A DNA stretch of 64,000 nucleotides from Vibrio diabolicus (GCA_001048675.1 CCKK01000016.1:1-64000); one strand, 5' to 3'. Counted from the stretch's first letter, positions 18,419 through 27,443 are shown. A program made the numbers and translations. Notes: generated from the letters alone by a model not told the origin.

Positions 18419-20378
18419 CCCACTCGGCTAATTGGTCTGGTGTTATTCCGTTAGGGGCAGTGATATACACGTCGCCAAAAGAGCTAACTCGACTAGCATC
18501 ACTGTGATTGGTTGTTTTCATATTGTTCACCACTTGAGGAGGCAATCGTGGCTCGTTGCTCTTCCCTTTATATTCGATAAACGGTTGAGGCGATTGAGTA
18601 TCTAGATTTGGAGCTTCAACGTTGATGCTTGGCTGAGAAATAACCTGGCTTTCTGCAATTTTGAACGGCGCCATTTGCTCTGGCTTATATCCATAAACGT
18701 CTTGGTTCGTCGCTATCGCAGACTCGTAACTCATTTGAGGTTGAAGTAGTTCTAATTGCTTAACTTCTGACGCATCACCCGGAGTTAGGTTCTGTGATAT
18801 AGGAGTACTGTGTTCAGCTTGGACGGCCGTTGTCATCTCTGGCGTTTCAATTTGGCTCCCCAGTTCAATATCAACACCTGGGATCATATTGAGTAAATCA
18901 ACGAGCCCTTCGATAGCATGAGCAATAACATCAAACCAAGCCGTATCTTTAAACGCGGAGGTTAAGTCATCCCACCAATAGATTGCCGCAGCAATACCAC
19001 CTATAAGCAGCGCTATACCAGCGACAACCCAAGTTAACGGGTTGGCCCAAAGCGCGGCGTTAAATAGCCATGCAGCAGCAGTACTCGCCAGCGTACTAAT
19101 ACGCAGTAGTTTCATGATGCTATTTAAACTCGTCATGGTAACCGTCCAACCAGCAGACATCATTTGCCCGATCCCCATGACAAGCGACAATGTTGCAATC
19201 ACCCCGCCAAGAGACAGGCCTGCGATGGCGACATAGCCAAGAATTTCAGCAAACCAAGGAAATTGGTCCGTCCAACCAACAAGCACCATTAAGCCGTCAG
19301 CCATGGTGCCTACAACCGAATTGATTGAAGGAAGAATCGCACCAAATACCGCTGCACGAACCGCGAACCATGCCGCTTCTAACCTTTCCCACTGATCTGT
19401 CATGGTGCTGGCCATTTGCTCGGCCTTCGACATTCCCTCGATTTGACCAAGTTGGTCAATACTGCCTGCGAGTCCTTCGGTATCAGCCATTAATAACTTA
19501 ATCATGCTAACGGCTTCTTCTGAGCCGAATGCCTTTTTCAAATCAGCCGCTTCAGCAACACTTAAGGTGTCACCATATTTACCTTTCAATTGTTCAAGAA
19601 TATCTAGCATAGGCAGCATCTGACCTTGGCTATCGGTAAACGACAAATTGAGCTTATCTTGAGCGTTGGCCACACCCGCTAAGAATGCTTTGTATTTGGT
19701 ACCCGCTTCGCTGCCACTCATAGTTGATTGAAGAGTGCCTAAAATCGCCATCTGCTCTTCAATAGCAACTCCTGCACTGGTCGCATTCGCTCCGATGCTA
19801 GTAAAAGCACTACTCATGCCTGCGCCTGTAGTCTTAAACATTTCAACAGACTGCGCAGTCATGCCGGCAATCTGTTTGGACCAAATACCAACCCCAATTT
19901 CATCAGCTTGATTTTTGAAAACACCATACATGGTGCCCATATAATCCGTAATGGTTGCAGTATCAGCCTTAGTCGCAGCAGCTAAAACGGCAGAGCTTTT
20001 GGTGATGTCAGAAAGGCTGTCTCCATCAATATCACCAAATGCTGACTTGATATCATATGAGGCGCCGACAATATCTGTGGCGGACTTCCCGTACTGTACC
20101 GATGTCCAAAGTGCGGTCTTTGAAAGCTTCGTGAGATCCTCATCCAGAACCCCTAACGACTTCACTTCGCCTAGCTTTCTATCCATTTCAATCGCTGGCA
20201 TCAGCGCATTTTGAATAGCAAAGCCCGTGGCGACTAAACCCGCACCACCTGCCGCCATGTTTTGCATGCCTTGCTTACCAGCGTCCATCGAAGCTTGTAC
20301 TTCTTTAGTAATCCCCTGCAGCGGCTTGGTGACTTGATCAACCAACGCTATGTGCATTAACAATTTTTCCATGCTCAT
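18399..20378 (-). CDS. Tail tape measure protein
   Basis: A 659-residue tape measure protein of the TP901 type. A helical N-terminus (MSMEKLLMHIALVDQVTKPLQGITKEVQ) is followed by the tape-measure core (LTKLSKTALWTSVQYGKSATDIVGA, TITDYMGTMYGVF). Several hydrophobic segments lie at about residues 370-480, then a Pro/Gln-rich end. It sets tail length and is ejected during infection. It follows the chaperone genes with their programmed frameshift, the usual order. Confidence 0.92.
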   Translation of the reverse strand: MSMEKLLMHIALVDQVTKPLQGITKEVQASMDAGKQGMQNMAAGGAGLVATGFAIQNALMPAIEMDRKLGEVKSLGVLDEDLTKLSKTALWTSVQYGKSATDIVGASYDIKSAFGDIDGDSLSDITKSSAVLAAATKADTATITDYMGTMYGVFKNQADEIGVGIWSKQIAGMTAQSVEMFKTTGAGMSSAFTSIGANATSAGVAIEEQMAILGTLQSTMSGSEAGTKYKAFLAGVANAQDKLNLSFTDSQGQMLPMLDILEQLKGKYGDTLSVAEAADLKKAFGSEEAVSMIKLLMADTEGLAGSIDQLGQIEGMSKAEQMASTMTDQWERLEAAWFAVRAAVFGAILPSINSVVGTMADGLMVLVGWTDQFPWFAEILGYVAIAGLSLGGVIATLSLVMGIGQMMSAGWTVTMTSLNSIMKLLRISTLASTAAAWLFNAALWANPLTWVVAGIALLIGGIAAAIYWWDDLTSAFKDTAWFDVIAHAIEGLVDLLNMIPGVDIELGSQIETPEMTTAVQAEHSTPISQNLTPGDASEVKQLELLQPQMSYESAIATNQDVYGYKPEQMAPFKIAESQVISQPSINVEAPNLDTQSPQPFIEYKGKSNEPRLPPQVVNNMKTTNHSDASRVSSFGDVYITAPNGITPDQLAEWDELNVG

Positions 20379-20408
20379 CGCGTAATACTCACTCGCTCTC
20401 TATGTCTG

Positions 20409-20603
20409 TTAATGACTAAACAGTCGGCTGATAGCACTCATTACCGCTCTTTCTTCGCGTTCGAACTGATGTTTGTCCAGCCAGATAGCGCGACTTAAAC
20501 TTCTTTCGTCGTCTGGTTCACTCGGCAAAAAATGACGACGAAGGGCAAAGGCTTGTTCCAAAGGATTATCTTCAATCCGCTTTGCCCTATCTGTTATTTT
20601 TTT
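20409..20603 (-). CDS. Frameshift extension of the tail assembly chaperone (gpE'-like)
   Basis: After a -1 slip on the seven-A run (T7 on the plus strand, 20597-20603), reading continues ATA ACA GAT AGG.. for 62 codons to TAA at 20409-20411. The peptide (ITDRAKRIEDNPLEQAFALR.., ending SAISRLFSH) is charged and has no own start. This is the E+E'-type overlapping arrangement before the tape measure gene known in P2 and, as G/GT, in lambda. Confidence 0.75.
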   Translation of the reverse strand, partial: KKITDRAKRIEDNPLEQAFALRRHFLPSEPDDERSLSRAIWLDKHQFEREERAVMSAISRLFSH

Positions 20604-20875
20604 AGTGTGATTTCGATACCACCTTTAGAAGCGTTACTTACCGTGGCATAAAGCTCGATAGTTAAGCCAGGAACGCTATCAAGTAACTCAGTGAGCTCAT
20701 CTTTTTGTTCTGGGTTCACGGTACGCGTTAAGTACGTATAGGCAGGCGCGACTTTGTTGTTAGGCAACATGTCATTGGTATAGTTATTTGCATCCTGTAC
20801 CGTTGGCGTAAATACAAAGTCAGTGCCACCGATAGCGACTACGACAGGTTTTGATGTGAAGGTAGGTTTAGTCAT
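20594..20875 (-). CDS. Tail assembly chaperone (gpE-like)
   Basis: A 93-residue protein (MTKPTFTSKPVVVAIGGTDF..EITLKK) directly before the tape measure gene. The ATG at 20875 is chosen because an AGAGAAG site lies just upstream; a longer frame to 20941 overlaps rz1 and lacks such a site. The gene ends CTA AAA AAA TAA, a classical A-AAA-AAA slippery heptamer followed at once by the stop. Such chaperones coat the tape measure during tail assembly. Confidence 0.75.
   Translation of the reverse strand: MTKPTFTSKPVVVAIGGTDFVFTPTVQDANNYTNDMLPNNKVAPAYTYLTRTVNPEQKDELTELLDSVPGLTIELYATVSNASKGGIEITLKK
20597..20603 (-). other. Programmed -1 ribosomal frameshift site
   Basis: Heptamer A AAA AAA in zero frame, with the zero-frame stop directly after it and a 62-codon open -1 frame downstream, placed between tail chaperone and tape measure. 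Confidence 0.7.
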
Positions 20876-21170
20876 TTTTACTTCTCTTCTTGTTTTCGTG
20901 CTTAGCACGCCATTGCAAATAATCTTCAATCTGGTTATCACACTCAGTCAGTGCGTTTTTCAGCTTGGGAATGTCGTCGGTAACCACTTCCGGCCATGTG
21001 CCTTGAACTTGTGGTTTTGAACAGGGCACCAACATTCCAGCAGGTGGCAATTTCATGAACACATGCATTGCGACGGTTTCAGTAGGGGTCGCGCAGGCGG
21101 TCAGTAACAGTGGCAGGGATATGGCACTGAACGTTTGCCAGCTCTGTTTTAAGTGCTGCCAGGTCTGCAT
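20868..21170 (-). CDS. Rz1-like spanin outer-membrane lipoprotein
   Basis: A 100-residue lipoprotein with lipobox LLTAC (lipidated Cys about residue 26). Its start lies inside the 3' end of rz in another frame (92 bp overlap), the typical nested spanin arrangement. A Pro-containing middle is followed by a C-terminal region with WRAKHENKKR. With Rz it fuses inner and outer membranes in the last step of lysis. Confidence 0.8.
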   Translation of the reverse strand: MQTWQHLKQSWQTFSAISLPLLLTACATPTETVAMHVFMKLPPAGMLVPCSKPQVQGTWPEVVTDDIPKLKNALTECDNQIEDYLQWRAKHENKKRSKND

Positions 21171-21420
21171 TAAGTTTTTCCTTTGCTGCTATGTGTTGCC
21201 GTTGCCGCTGAACTAACATGTTGTTAGCTTGCTCACTTTCACCCTTCAAAAATTCAATGGTGGTTAAGTTGATTTGGTTGTCTGCTTCTGCCTTGGTGAG
21301 CTTTTCACTTAATGTGGTTTTCTCTGCTTTGACGGTATGAAGCTGCAGATTCAGCACCGCGATGGTCGTCACCAACACCGCAATACCAATCCACTTAATC
21401 CATTTCCATGCAGCGATCAC
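21079..21420 (-). CDS. Rz-like spanin inner-membrane protein
   Basis: A 113-residue protein with one N-terminal membrane segment (KWIKWIGIAVLVTTIAVLNL) and a periplasmic coiled coil (KTTLSEKLTKAEADNQINL, then KEKLNADLAALKTELANV). It follows the endolysin gene with a 26-bp overlap and contains the start of rz1. These are the marks of an i-spanin. Confidence 0.85.
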   Translation of the reverse strand: MIAAWKWIKWIGIAVLVTTIAVLNLQLHTVKAEKTTLSEKLTKAEADNQINLTTIEFLKGESEQANNMLVQRQRQHIAAKEKLNADLAALKTELANVQCHIPATVTDRLRDPY

Positions 21421-21985
21421 GTTCTAATCCTCTTCGAGTGACGAGTCCTTTAAGTACAACGCCCTGACTCTTTACCCACTCCGTAATGTGACCGCAGGCT
21501 TTGGGATAATTGCCATGTTTGATTGCTGCGTAAATCCGAGTGTCAGAGCCGTCCTTATTTTTGCGAAACTTGGTACACCCGAAGTTGAAAACAAAGCTGG
21601 TAAATGCGTCAAATTGACCCGTGCTCATTTGCGCTCCTGAAATCCGTTCTGCATTGGTCACACATCGTTCGGCCGATTGAATATTTTTCACCCAGTCGAT
21701 CGCGACTTGCTCCAATGTGATTGGCGTATCTGGCACACCATGAGTATTCCCAATTCCATTCGTAGGAATACCTCCCGGACAAACGTAAGGGTTCTGCCGG
21801 CATCCCTCTGCATCACCAATCAACTTCAGTCCTTTAGGGGTGATGCGCAGCGTTCCTAAGTCTCGTTCCGATACCACAACTTGCCCAATGGGCTGCGTCA
21901 ATTCAGGTCCATAAACAGCCGTACCACCTGTTACCAAGCCGATCACAGCGACTACAGAACAAATGATCCGCTTAGTCAGTTTCAC
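21395..21985 (-). CDS. SAR-type endolysin, GH24 lysozyme
   Basis: A 196-residue muramidase that cleaves peptidoglycan during lysis. The N-terminus (KRIICSVVAVIGLVTGGTAVYG) is a weakly hydrophobic, Gly/Ala-rich signal-arrest-release segment. The catalytic Glu-Cys-Thr triad of the R21/P1-Lyz type is visible: DAEGC, YVCPGG and PTNGIGNT. It overlaps the holin gene by 14 bp. SAR endolysins pair with pinholins or holins that only depolarise the membrane. Confidence 0.9.
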   Translation of the reverse strand: MKLTKRIICSVVAVIGLVTGGTAVYGPELTQPIGQVVVSERDLGTLRITPKGLKLIGDAEGCRQNPYVCPGGIPTNGIGNTHGVPDTPITLEQVAIDWVKNIQSAERCVTNAERISGAQMSTGQFDAFTSFVFNFGCTKFRKNKDGSDTRIYAAIKHGNYPKACGHITEWVKSQGVVLKGLVTRRGLERDRCMEMD

Positions 21986-22181
21986 TCAGTGCTACTCCTT
22001 TTTCGCTAGCAATACGTTGCATTGCGCGCTTATGCCAATAGTTCAATCCCAGTGCTGCAAGGCCAATCACTAGTGATAAAATGAAATACCACTGTTCAAA
22101 TGTCAGCTTGCTGAAAGTCATTCCTGCCAATGACATAAGATAAGCAACTCCACTGGTTAATTTGTCGAACCAATCTTTCAT
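21972..22181 (-). CDS. Phage holin (HP1-like)
   Basis: A 69-residue protein with an amphipathic N-terminal half (VAYLMSLAGMTF) and a clear membrane segment (FEQWYFILSLVIGLAALGLNYW), followed by a basic tail (HKRAMQRIASEKG). Size, position before a SAR endolysin and the NYWHKR pattern fit HP1-type holins. It times lysis by collapsing the membrane potential. Confidence 0.8.
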   Translation of the reverse strand: MKDWFDKLTSGVAYLMSLAGMTFSKLTFEQWYFILSLVIGLAALGLNYWHKRAMQRIASEKGVALSETD

Positions 22182-22185
22182 ATCG

Positions 22186-22392
22186 TTACTCCAACTTAGC
22201 CTGGCAAGGTGCGCAAAACTGGCATCCCGCTATAGCTATCTGACGCCCTTCAGGGATAGGGTCACCACATTCAAGGCATTCTTTTGCACTCTCTTGTTCG
22301 CTTGTCTGCATAGACTGTTTAAGCTGGTTTGCGATTGCCATTTCAGTAAACTTGGTTTCGTTACTACTAGCATGGTCGATAAAGTCAGGCAT
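22186..22392 (-). CDS. DksA/TraR-type C4 zinc-finger protein
   Basis: A 68-residue protein with a C-terminal C-x2-C-x17-C-x2-C finger (CLECGDPIPEGR, then CQFCAPCQ), the TraR/DksA signature. TraR-like phage proteins bind RNA polymerase through its secondary channel without ppGpp. It sits between the lysis and tail-tube genes, so it could tune late or host transcription; the separate Ogr-type activator is at 31348. Confidence 0.85.
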   Translation of the reverse strand: MPDFIDHASSNETKFTEMAIANQLKQSMQTSEQESAKECLECGDPIPEGRQIAIAGCQFCAPCQAKLE

Positions 22393-22412
22393 TCGTTCTC
22401 TCTCTGATAGGC

Positions 22413-22865
22413 TTAAAGCAAACCGCGGGTATCATCATTACTTAGGTATGAGATGCCATTAATGCGAACAAAGTGAGGGCTCGTCACAAAGCCTTTAAGC
22501 TTGCGCTTGGTTTTATCACTGCTGTTTGGATCAACACTGAGTAAATCTGAGATTTGAAGCTTCACACCAAACAGCTCTACTTTGTCTTCATCATCGCCAG
22601 TATTTGCATAGAACATACAGTCGTGTGGCTTAATACCGCGCCAACTGCCAGCTTCGCGAGCTTTTTGTTGAAGCTTACGGAAGTTGTTCAAGTCCAGCTC
22701 ATACTCAACATCACAACTCACAGCTCCATGAGTAAATCCAGTGGGAATGCCGCGCTCTTTATCAACAGCAGACTCATCATTGATGGTTGCTGTAGCCGAC
22801 TCCACATGAACCAAAATCCCCAGCATGTTTATGTCGAAGCTTCGCCCTGTATAACGAGAATTCAT
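22413..22865 (-). CDS. Tail tube protein (DUF2597-like)
   Basis: A 150-residue beta-rich protein directly after the sheath gene, the place of the tube protein in contractile tails. It shows the tube-type opening RSFDINMLGILVHVESATATIND and the segment VSCDVEYELDLNNFRKL. DUF2597 is the family name recalled for the K139 equivalent. The intact 3-bp gap to the sheath gene suggests a strict stoichiometric operon. Confidence 0.8.
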   Translation of the reverse strand: MNSRYTGRSFDINMLGILVHVESATATINDESAVDKERGIPTGFTHGAVSCDVEYELDLNNFRKLQQKAREAGSWRGIKPHDCMFYANTGDDEDKVELFGVKLQISDLLSVDPNSSDKTKRKLKGFVTSPHFVRINGISYLSNDDTRGLL

Positions 22866-22868
22866 TGT

Positions 22869-23999
22869 TTACTCCCCTAGTCGTTGATTGAGCATGATGC
22901 CGATGGTGATCTTCACTGGGCACTCGTAAGGTGTAACAGCGAGTAGAATTTCAACTTCTTCACTATTAACCCATATAATGGTGATGTCATCGTCTTGAGG
23001 TGGTTTGATTTCACCAGGGAACTCGTAATCACCAATTTTTTTCACTACCGCCATTTCACGGAGGTCTTGAGTAAAATACAGCTTTGCGCTGGCTTCACTG
23101 CCTGGTGTGGAATTGAATTCTCGATCAGCAATTCGTGCAATTGCTCGTACCCGCACTTTACGTGCTGCTTTCATGGCGACGCGAATGTGACGAATATCTT
23201 GATAATCACCACCAGGGACATCTAGCGTACGTCCTGTTGTCCAATATTGTCCCGGATAGTCTGGATACCACATCGGTACAGCGATTCGAGCAGCTTCTAG
23301 TGCTTTAAGTGTTGCTAGCTCTAATGGCTTTCCATCCTTATCTTTTGCTAATGCCATACTGCCGAGAATGCTGCCTGTTTTTACTCGTGCCGGTGAGTCA
23401 GCAATAGATACTTCTTGATTGGCCAACCGACCTGCATAAATGCCAACTGTAGAGTTTCCTTCGTGTACTTGTGGCACTACGGTGATGTATTCACTTGCAA
23501 TGTTCTTTGGCACATTCACCGTTTGCGCTAACCACTCGGTCCATGTTTCACCGTCCTCGGAATCATTAATTCCTGGTAAGGAACAGATCATGAAAACTTC
23601 TCGTCCAAGCTTGGCTTTAAGTTCATGGCGAAATGCGACTGCATCTTCAAGAGTGGACGCTCCAGTATTTGGCTTATCCAACACAACAGCTTCAAAGCTT
23701 GATGTCTCATTGGCTTTAAAAACCGCAGCCTGCCAACTATCTGATGGGTTTAAAACGATCACACCGGCAGTCCAGTTCTGTTTCCCATTTAACTGAGCAG
23801 CTTTTAGCGTGAGCATGTGTACAGGGTCGATGTTATCGAACGTGCTGTCTGAAAAATCCGTGGTGTTATCCACCATAATTAGGTTGCGCTCTGTTCCTGC
23901 AACTGTGCCGTACACAACAAACAGAAAGTGAAATTCAACGCCCGGGATCGGTCCGCGCATCATGTTCAGAATGTTAATAATGACGGTAGGCCATGCCAT
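22869..23999 (-). CDS. Contractile tail sheath protein (DUF2586-like)
   Basis: A 376-residue protein at the sheath position before the tube gene. It has the sheath-type start (WPTVIINILNMMRGPIPGVE), the central VPQVHEGNSTVGIYAGRLAN segment where sheath proteins list subdomain insertions, and the C-terminal IRVAMKAARKVRVRAIARIADREFNSTP helix that packs on the tube. DUF2586 is the recalled family for Vibrio K139-like phages. Confidence 0.85.
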   Translation of the reverse strand: MAWPTVIINILNMMRGPIPGVEFHFLFVVYGTVAGTERNLIMVDNTTDFSDSTFDNIDPVHMLTLKAAQLNGKQNWTAGVIVLNPSDSWQAAVFKANETSSFEAVVLDKPNTGASTLEDAVAFRHELKAKLGREVFMICSLPGINDSEDGETWTEWLAQTVNVPKNIASEYITVVPQVHEGNSTVGIYAGRLANQEVSIADSPARVKTGSILGSMALAKDKDGKPLELATLKALEAARIAVPMWYPDYPGQYWTTGRTLDVPGGDYQDIRHIRVAMKAARKVRVRAIARIADREFNSTPGSEASAKLYFTQDLREMAVVKKIGDYEFPGEIKPPQDDDITIIWVNSEEVEILLAVTPYECPVKITIGIMLNQRLGE

Positions 24000-24001
24000 G
24001 T

Positions 24002-24661
24002 TTAGTTGCTCCTATTTCGATTCATTTCCCGCTTGATAATCATTGCTGCCCGTTTCGGACTAATGCCTATCAATCGGCGTTCTGGGCGATCTACTTCCCA
24101 CTTACGTGATGGCGTTTTATTTTCCAGATCACTAATCAGTTTTGCGGCTTCAGCGACGGTCATATTCTGAGTAATGAATTTGAGCGTTGGCTTTTTGCCT
24201 CTCTTCTGCCTGCCTTGGGGCGGAAGTCTGTAACCTAAGTCGCGTAACTCTTTCGCTTGCTCTCTCGTTGCCGGGTCGGTTTTCTTTGGTTCTTTCGCTT
24301 TCTTGGCTTGCCTGAATCGCTGCTGTAATCCGCTTTCCTCTGCTTCACCTGTATGGTGAGCCAGTGCAACGGTTCCTCGTCTTGATGGCCAACCAACAAC
24401 CAAAACCCGGTTATTGTCTTTTTGAAAATGCTTTAGCTTCTTAGTGAAACCTTTAAGCATTTTTCGCCTGCCGTTTTTGCGCTTTGACCACGCTTTACCG
24501 TCTGGGTCACGCTGTGCTCGAATGTTTTTTTTGGTCGTTTTGGTGATGTATTTACCAAGCTCTTTCAGCACTCGGGCTCTGGCTTTTTTCTCAAGCTTTA
24601 GCAGCTCGAATTGCTCTTTAACTCGCAAATAACTGCGCTTATCGGCCCGTATCTCATACAT
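24002..24661 (-). CDS. Virion morphogenesis / tail completion protein (gpS-like)
   Basis: A 219-residue, very basic protein (many Lys/Arg, e.g. KKARARVLKELGKYITKTTKKNIRAQRDPDG followed by KAW, a gpS family motif). In P2, gpS completes the tail and joins it to the head. It overlaps the gpR-like gene by 8 bp. Homologues of the family are usually shorter (about 150 residues); the extra Lys-rich middle (RQAKKAKEPKK) accounts for the length. Confidence 0.78.
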   Translation of the reverse strand: MYEIRADKRSYLRVKEQFELLKLEKKARARVLKELGKYITKTTKKNIRAQRDPDGKAWSKRKNGRRKMLKGFTKKLKHFQKDNNRVLVVGWPSRRGTVALAHHTGEAEESGLQQRFRQAKKAKEPKKTDPATREQAKELRDLGYRLPPQGRQKRGKKPTLKFITQNMTVAEAAKLISDLENKTPSRKWEVDRPERRLIGISPKRAAMIIKREMNRNRSN

Positions 24662-25142
24662 TGCGGAGAACTACATTTGATAGCCTTTCCGCCTGCCAAA
24701 TCTCGTACTCTTCAATCTTCCAGCGTTGACCATTCCAATAGATTGGCCCGTCTAGGTCTGCAGCCACTTTGACGGGTTCTTCAAACATGACTGAGACCAA
24801 CACTTCGGCGTTTTTCTCATCTTCCAGTACTACGTCTACGTCTGGGTCGTCTAAGTCTTCGATGCGGAAACGGTCAGAATCGTTGTCCATCAACCACGCC
24901 CCAACATTGGCGAACAGCACCGCTGGGTCGTATTCTTTGAAAGGGAATTTGTCGAAGTAGAAGTCAGCAACATAACGCTGATACAGCAGGTCAAAACCAT
25001 GGCCCATGTGCTTGGTTTCTAGTTTCAACTCAACCTTGCCCATTTCACATTCCATGCGCTTGGCTATCTTGTCGCCCACAACGCTGATTAAAAATGCGTT
25101 TAGATCACGCAGTTTGTAGCCTGCTTGGTATTGCGTTCTCAT
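24654..25142 (-). CDS. Tail completion protein (gpR-like)
   Basis: A 162-residue protein beginning with YKLRDLNAFLISVVGD and ending with EEYEIWQAERLSNVVLR. It fits the P2 gpR family by pattern (LEDEKNAEVLVSVMFEEPV) and lies between gpL and gpS as in P2. The start overlaps the gpL stop by 4 bp. gpR is part of the head-tail joining end of the tail. Confidence 0.75.
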   Translation of the reverse strand: MRTQYQAGYKLRDLNAFLISVVGDKIAKRMECEMGKVELKLETKHMGHGFDLLYQRYVADFYFDKFPFKEYDPAVLFANVGAWLMDNDSDRFRIEDLDDPDVDVVLEDEKNAEVLVSVMFEEPVKVAADLDGPIYWNGQRWKIEEYEIWQAERLSNVVLRNV

Positions 25143-25603
25143 AGCAAATCCACCGATGAACGGTTCAGCCCTTTCATATTTCTAATAATGCGCTGGCTTT
25201 CTGAAAGTAATTCAGTGCGCACCTCTACGCTTCTGTCTGCGATGTGATCGCCCTTGTCCTTGGTATGAACAGTTGCAATGTCCGGCAGCAAATCAGCTTT
25301 GGCTCTCGCAAATACTGCTGATTCGTATTGATATACAACACGGTTTTTATCATTCATTTTCGGAAAAGCAGGAACATCGCCAGCAGTTGCATGCCCCTTT
25401 TCCCGATACTCAGCTTTTAAGTCTTCGAGTTGCTGATTAACTTCCGAAACAGCATTAACTAGAGCGATAGCAATACGTTCTGAGTCTTGAGCAGCAGGAA
25501 TACCGCGACGCTTCTCAAAATCACCGGCATTGATGTTCGGCCAAAAACCGTCATTGGTGATTTCTGTCGCTTGATAATCCGAACCGGAAGATCCCGTAAA
25601 CAT
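25139..25603 (-). CDS. Head completion protein (gpL-like)
   Basis: A 154-residue protein (MFTGSSGSDYQATEITNDGFWPNINAGDF..) with the gpL family feature NDGFWPNI near the N-terminus and a long helix-rich body. The start at 25603 is preferred because AGAGGA lies 6 bp upstream; the frame is open further to 25639. It plugs the filled head at the connector in P2-type phages. Confidence 0.82.
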   Translation of the reverse strand: MFTGSSGSDYQATEITNDGFWPNINAGDFEKRRGIPAAQDSERIAIALVNAVSEVNQQLEDLKAEYREKGHATAGDVPAFPKMNDKNRVVYQYESAVFARAKADLLPDIATVHTKDKGDHIADRSVEVRTELLSESQRIIRNMKGLNRSSVDLL

Positions 25604-25711
25604 CGTTATTCCTCTTTTAATAAGTGAGCCTCTAGCCACTGGGTCGACGGTATTGAGTTAGCCTATTGGCACTCTTACCTCACCAGCCGAGGCTCGGCGG
25701 CGTAGGAGCTG

Positions 25712-26428
25712 TTACAAGTTTTTGTTGTCTTTAATCGCTCGAATACGTTGTTCTACCTGACCAATTTTGGTTTTCACCCCAATTTTGGCGTACTTCTCAT
25801 GAGCACACTGCAGTAGCAACAAGGCCTTTTCCAAGGTATCTAAACAACCGATAGACGTCGGTTGCGGTTGTCCTTCTTCATTTCGAAGTAAGTGCAACCC
25901 AGCAAATCGGTACCACTTAGCATGCACTTCTTCGTGTAGTCGCCATTCGCTCTCAACCTTTTCAAAAACCGCGCTGAAATAAGGCTCGATAGAATGTCCT
26001 CTGCCAGACTCTTTTTCCGCCCAAGCTAAAACTTCATCGGCGCACACGGTTGGCCAGTCACGTCGGAAGTTATCTGGTGTAGGTAAATCAAGCGCTATGG
26101 CTTTCAAGCACCAATCAATCGCGGTTTCCATGTCGTTGACATCGAACAACCAGATAACCATATTGGTGAAAATTGGGTTCTCGAATACTTCGCCTTTTGC
26201 TAGGTAAGCTTCCACGTACTGTTTGTACTTGGGCACCAAAACATCACGCTTATGTTTCACCTTGTCTTCGATAGCATTGAGCTGTTTTAGATACTTGCGG
26301 TCTTCTTCAAAGTCGATCAGCTTGATGTGCAGGCTTTCGGTATTTGCACTAGCACTCAACTTCGATGCAGAATGACTGACTTGATTTTCTAGAAGCTGAC
26401 GACGCTGCCTTGCTAAAGGACTAGCCAT
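25712..26428 (-). CDS. Small terminase subunit, endonuclease (gpM-like)
   Basis: A 238-residue protein of the P2 gpM family. Visible features are SPLARQRRQLLENQVSHSA at the start, LIDFEEDRKYLKQLNAIEDKVKHK in the middle, and the conserved FTNMVIWLFDVNDMETAIDWCLKAI. It cuts the concatemer or circle at cos with gpP. It overlaps gpN by 8 bp. A 72-bp gap with a GC-rich near-palindrome (GCCGAG/CTCGGC) separates it from gpL. Confidence 0.88.
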   Translation of the reverse strand: MASPLARQRRQLLENQVSHSASKLSASANTESLHIKLIDFEEDRKYLKQLNAIEDKVKHKRDVLVPKYKQYVEAYLAKGEVFENPIFTNMVIWLFDVNDMETAIDWCLKAIALDLPTPDNFRRDWPTVCADEVLAWAEKESGRGHSIEPYFSAVFEKVESEWRLHEEVHAKWYRFAGLHLLRNEEGQPQPTSIGCLDTLEKALLLLQCAHEKYAKIGVKTKIGQVEQRIRAIKDNKNL

Positions 26429-27443
26429 TCATCACCTCTGCAACGGCTGATTCGACGACTGAAACAGATTCGATAGCCGCGAACTTTTTAAGATTTCCCA
26501 CAGCGTAACCTTCCATACGGATATGGTTTTGCTTGAAACGAAGCTCATCTTCATCGTTTTTCTGCTTACGCCACTGAGTGCCTTCTTGCGTCAGAATCTG
26601 TAGGTTCTTGGTATTGGTAACCCAAAGTTGATCAGCCGGGAAAAATGGTGGTGTGTAAGCCTTTTTGCCAGCAATTGTCTTGGCTAGGCTTTGAGCTGCT
26701 TTATGCTCTGTTGGACTATCGGCAGCCTCAAGTAAGCGGTGCTGCTCAGCCGCGACTAGATTCGACCCAACTAAAACAACGAGATCTGGGTCTTGACGAT
26801 GTTCGGGAGCAATCGTCGTGTTGATTAGATCTTGCGTAAGTGAATCAAGATTCTTGTATGAATCAGTCGCAGTGCCTGTTGGGTCAAGCTCTGCTGATGT
26901 GAGTACCTGGCTAGATCTCTTCTCTTTAACTATCGTGAGCCAGCCTTTATTTACATCCTGGCCTAATGGATTTTTAATCGGGTCCGTATTAGTTGCGATA
27001 GACGTACCGTTAAAACCGACACGCAACATATCTAATGCAAAACGACGAGAAATCGCGCTTTTCATCATGCTCAACCAGTGACCTTTAGAGCCAGAGTTTG
27101 CCCATTGCGTCATAGTTTCCCAAAGGATGTGTGCTCCTGAATCTGTCTTTGTAAGCTCGTAGGTATTACCACTTTGGCCCACTTCCACGCTAAAACGTCC
27201 CGAACCAGATCGACCAGTCGAAAGACCATCATCACCAACATCAACAACCTGACCTTTGATTTGCTGAACTGGCAGCAATGAAACCATGCCTAGGAAAGCA
27301 TCCGATTCCATAATTGCTTGACGTAGCTTAGTTTCCATAGGGGGCGTCAAGTTAAACGACTGTGTACCTTGCGGAGCATTTGCGGCGGATAACGTCGCTG
27401 TACAAAACTCTTGTAAATAACTGGTAGATAGTGCGTTCAGCAT
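26421..27443 (-). CDS. Major capsid protein (gpN-like)
   Basis: A 340-residue HK97-fold capsid protein. The P2 gpN family is recognised from LVVLVGSNLVAAEQHRLLEAAD, GKKAYTPPFFPADQLWVTNTKNLQILTQEGTQWRKQ and EGYAVGNLKKFAAIE near the C-terminus. In P2 it is cleaved by the gpO protease; length here is close to the family. It starts at ATG overlapping the gpO stop (TAATG). Confidence 0.92.
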   Translation of the reverse strand: MLNALSTSYLQEFCTATLSAANAPQGTQSFNLTPPMETKLRQAIMESDAFLGMVSLLPVQQIKGQVVDVGDDGLSTGRSGSGRFSVEVGQSGNTYELTKTDSGAHILWETMTQWANSGSKGHWLSMMKSAISRRFALDMLRVGFNGTSIATNTDPIKNPLGQDVNKGWLTIVKEKRSSQVLTSAELDPTGTATDSYKNLDSLTQDLINTTIAPEHRQDPDLVVLVGSNLVAAEQHRLLEAADSPTEHKAAQSLAKTIAGKKAYTPPFFPADQLWVTNTKNLQILTQEGTQWRKQKNDEDELRFKQNHIRMEGYAVGNLKKFAAIESVSVVESAVAEVMNG

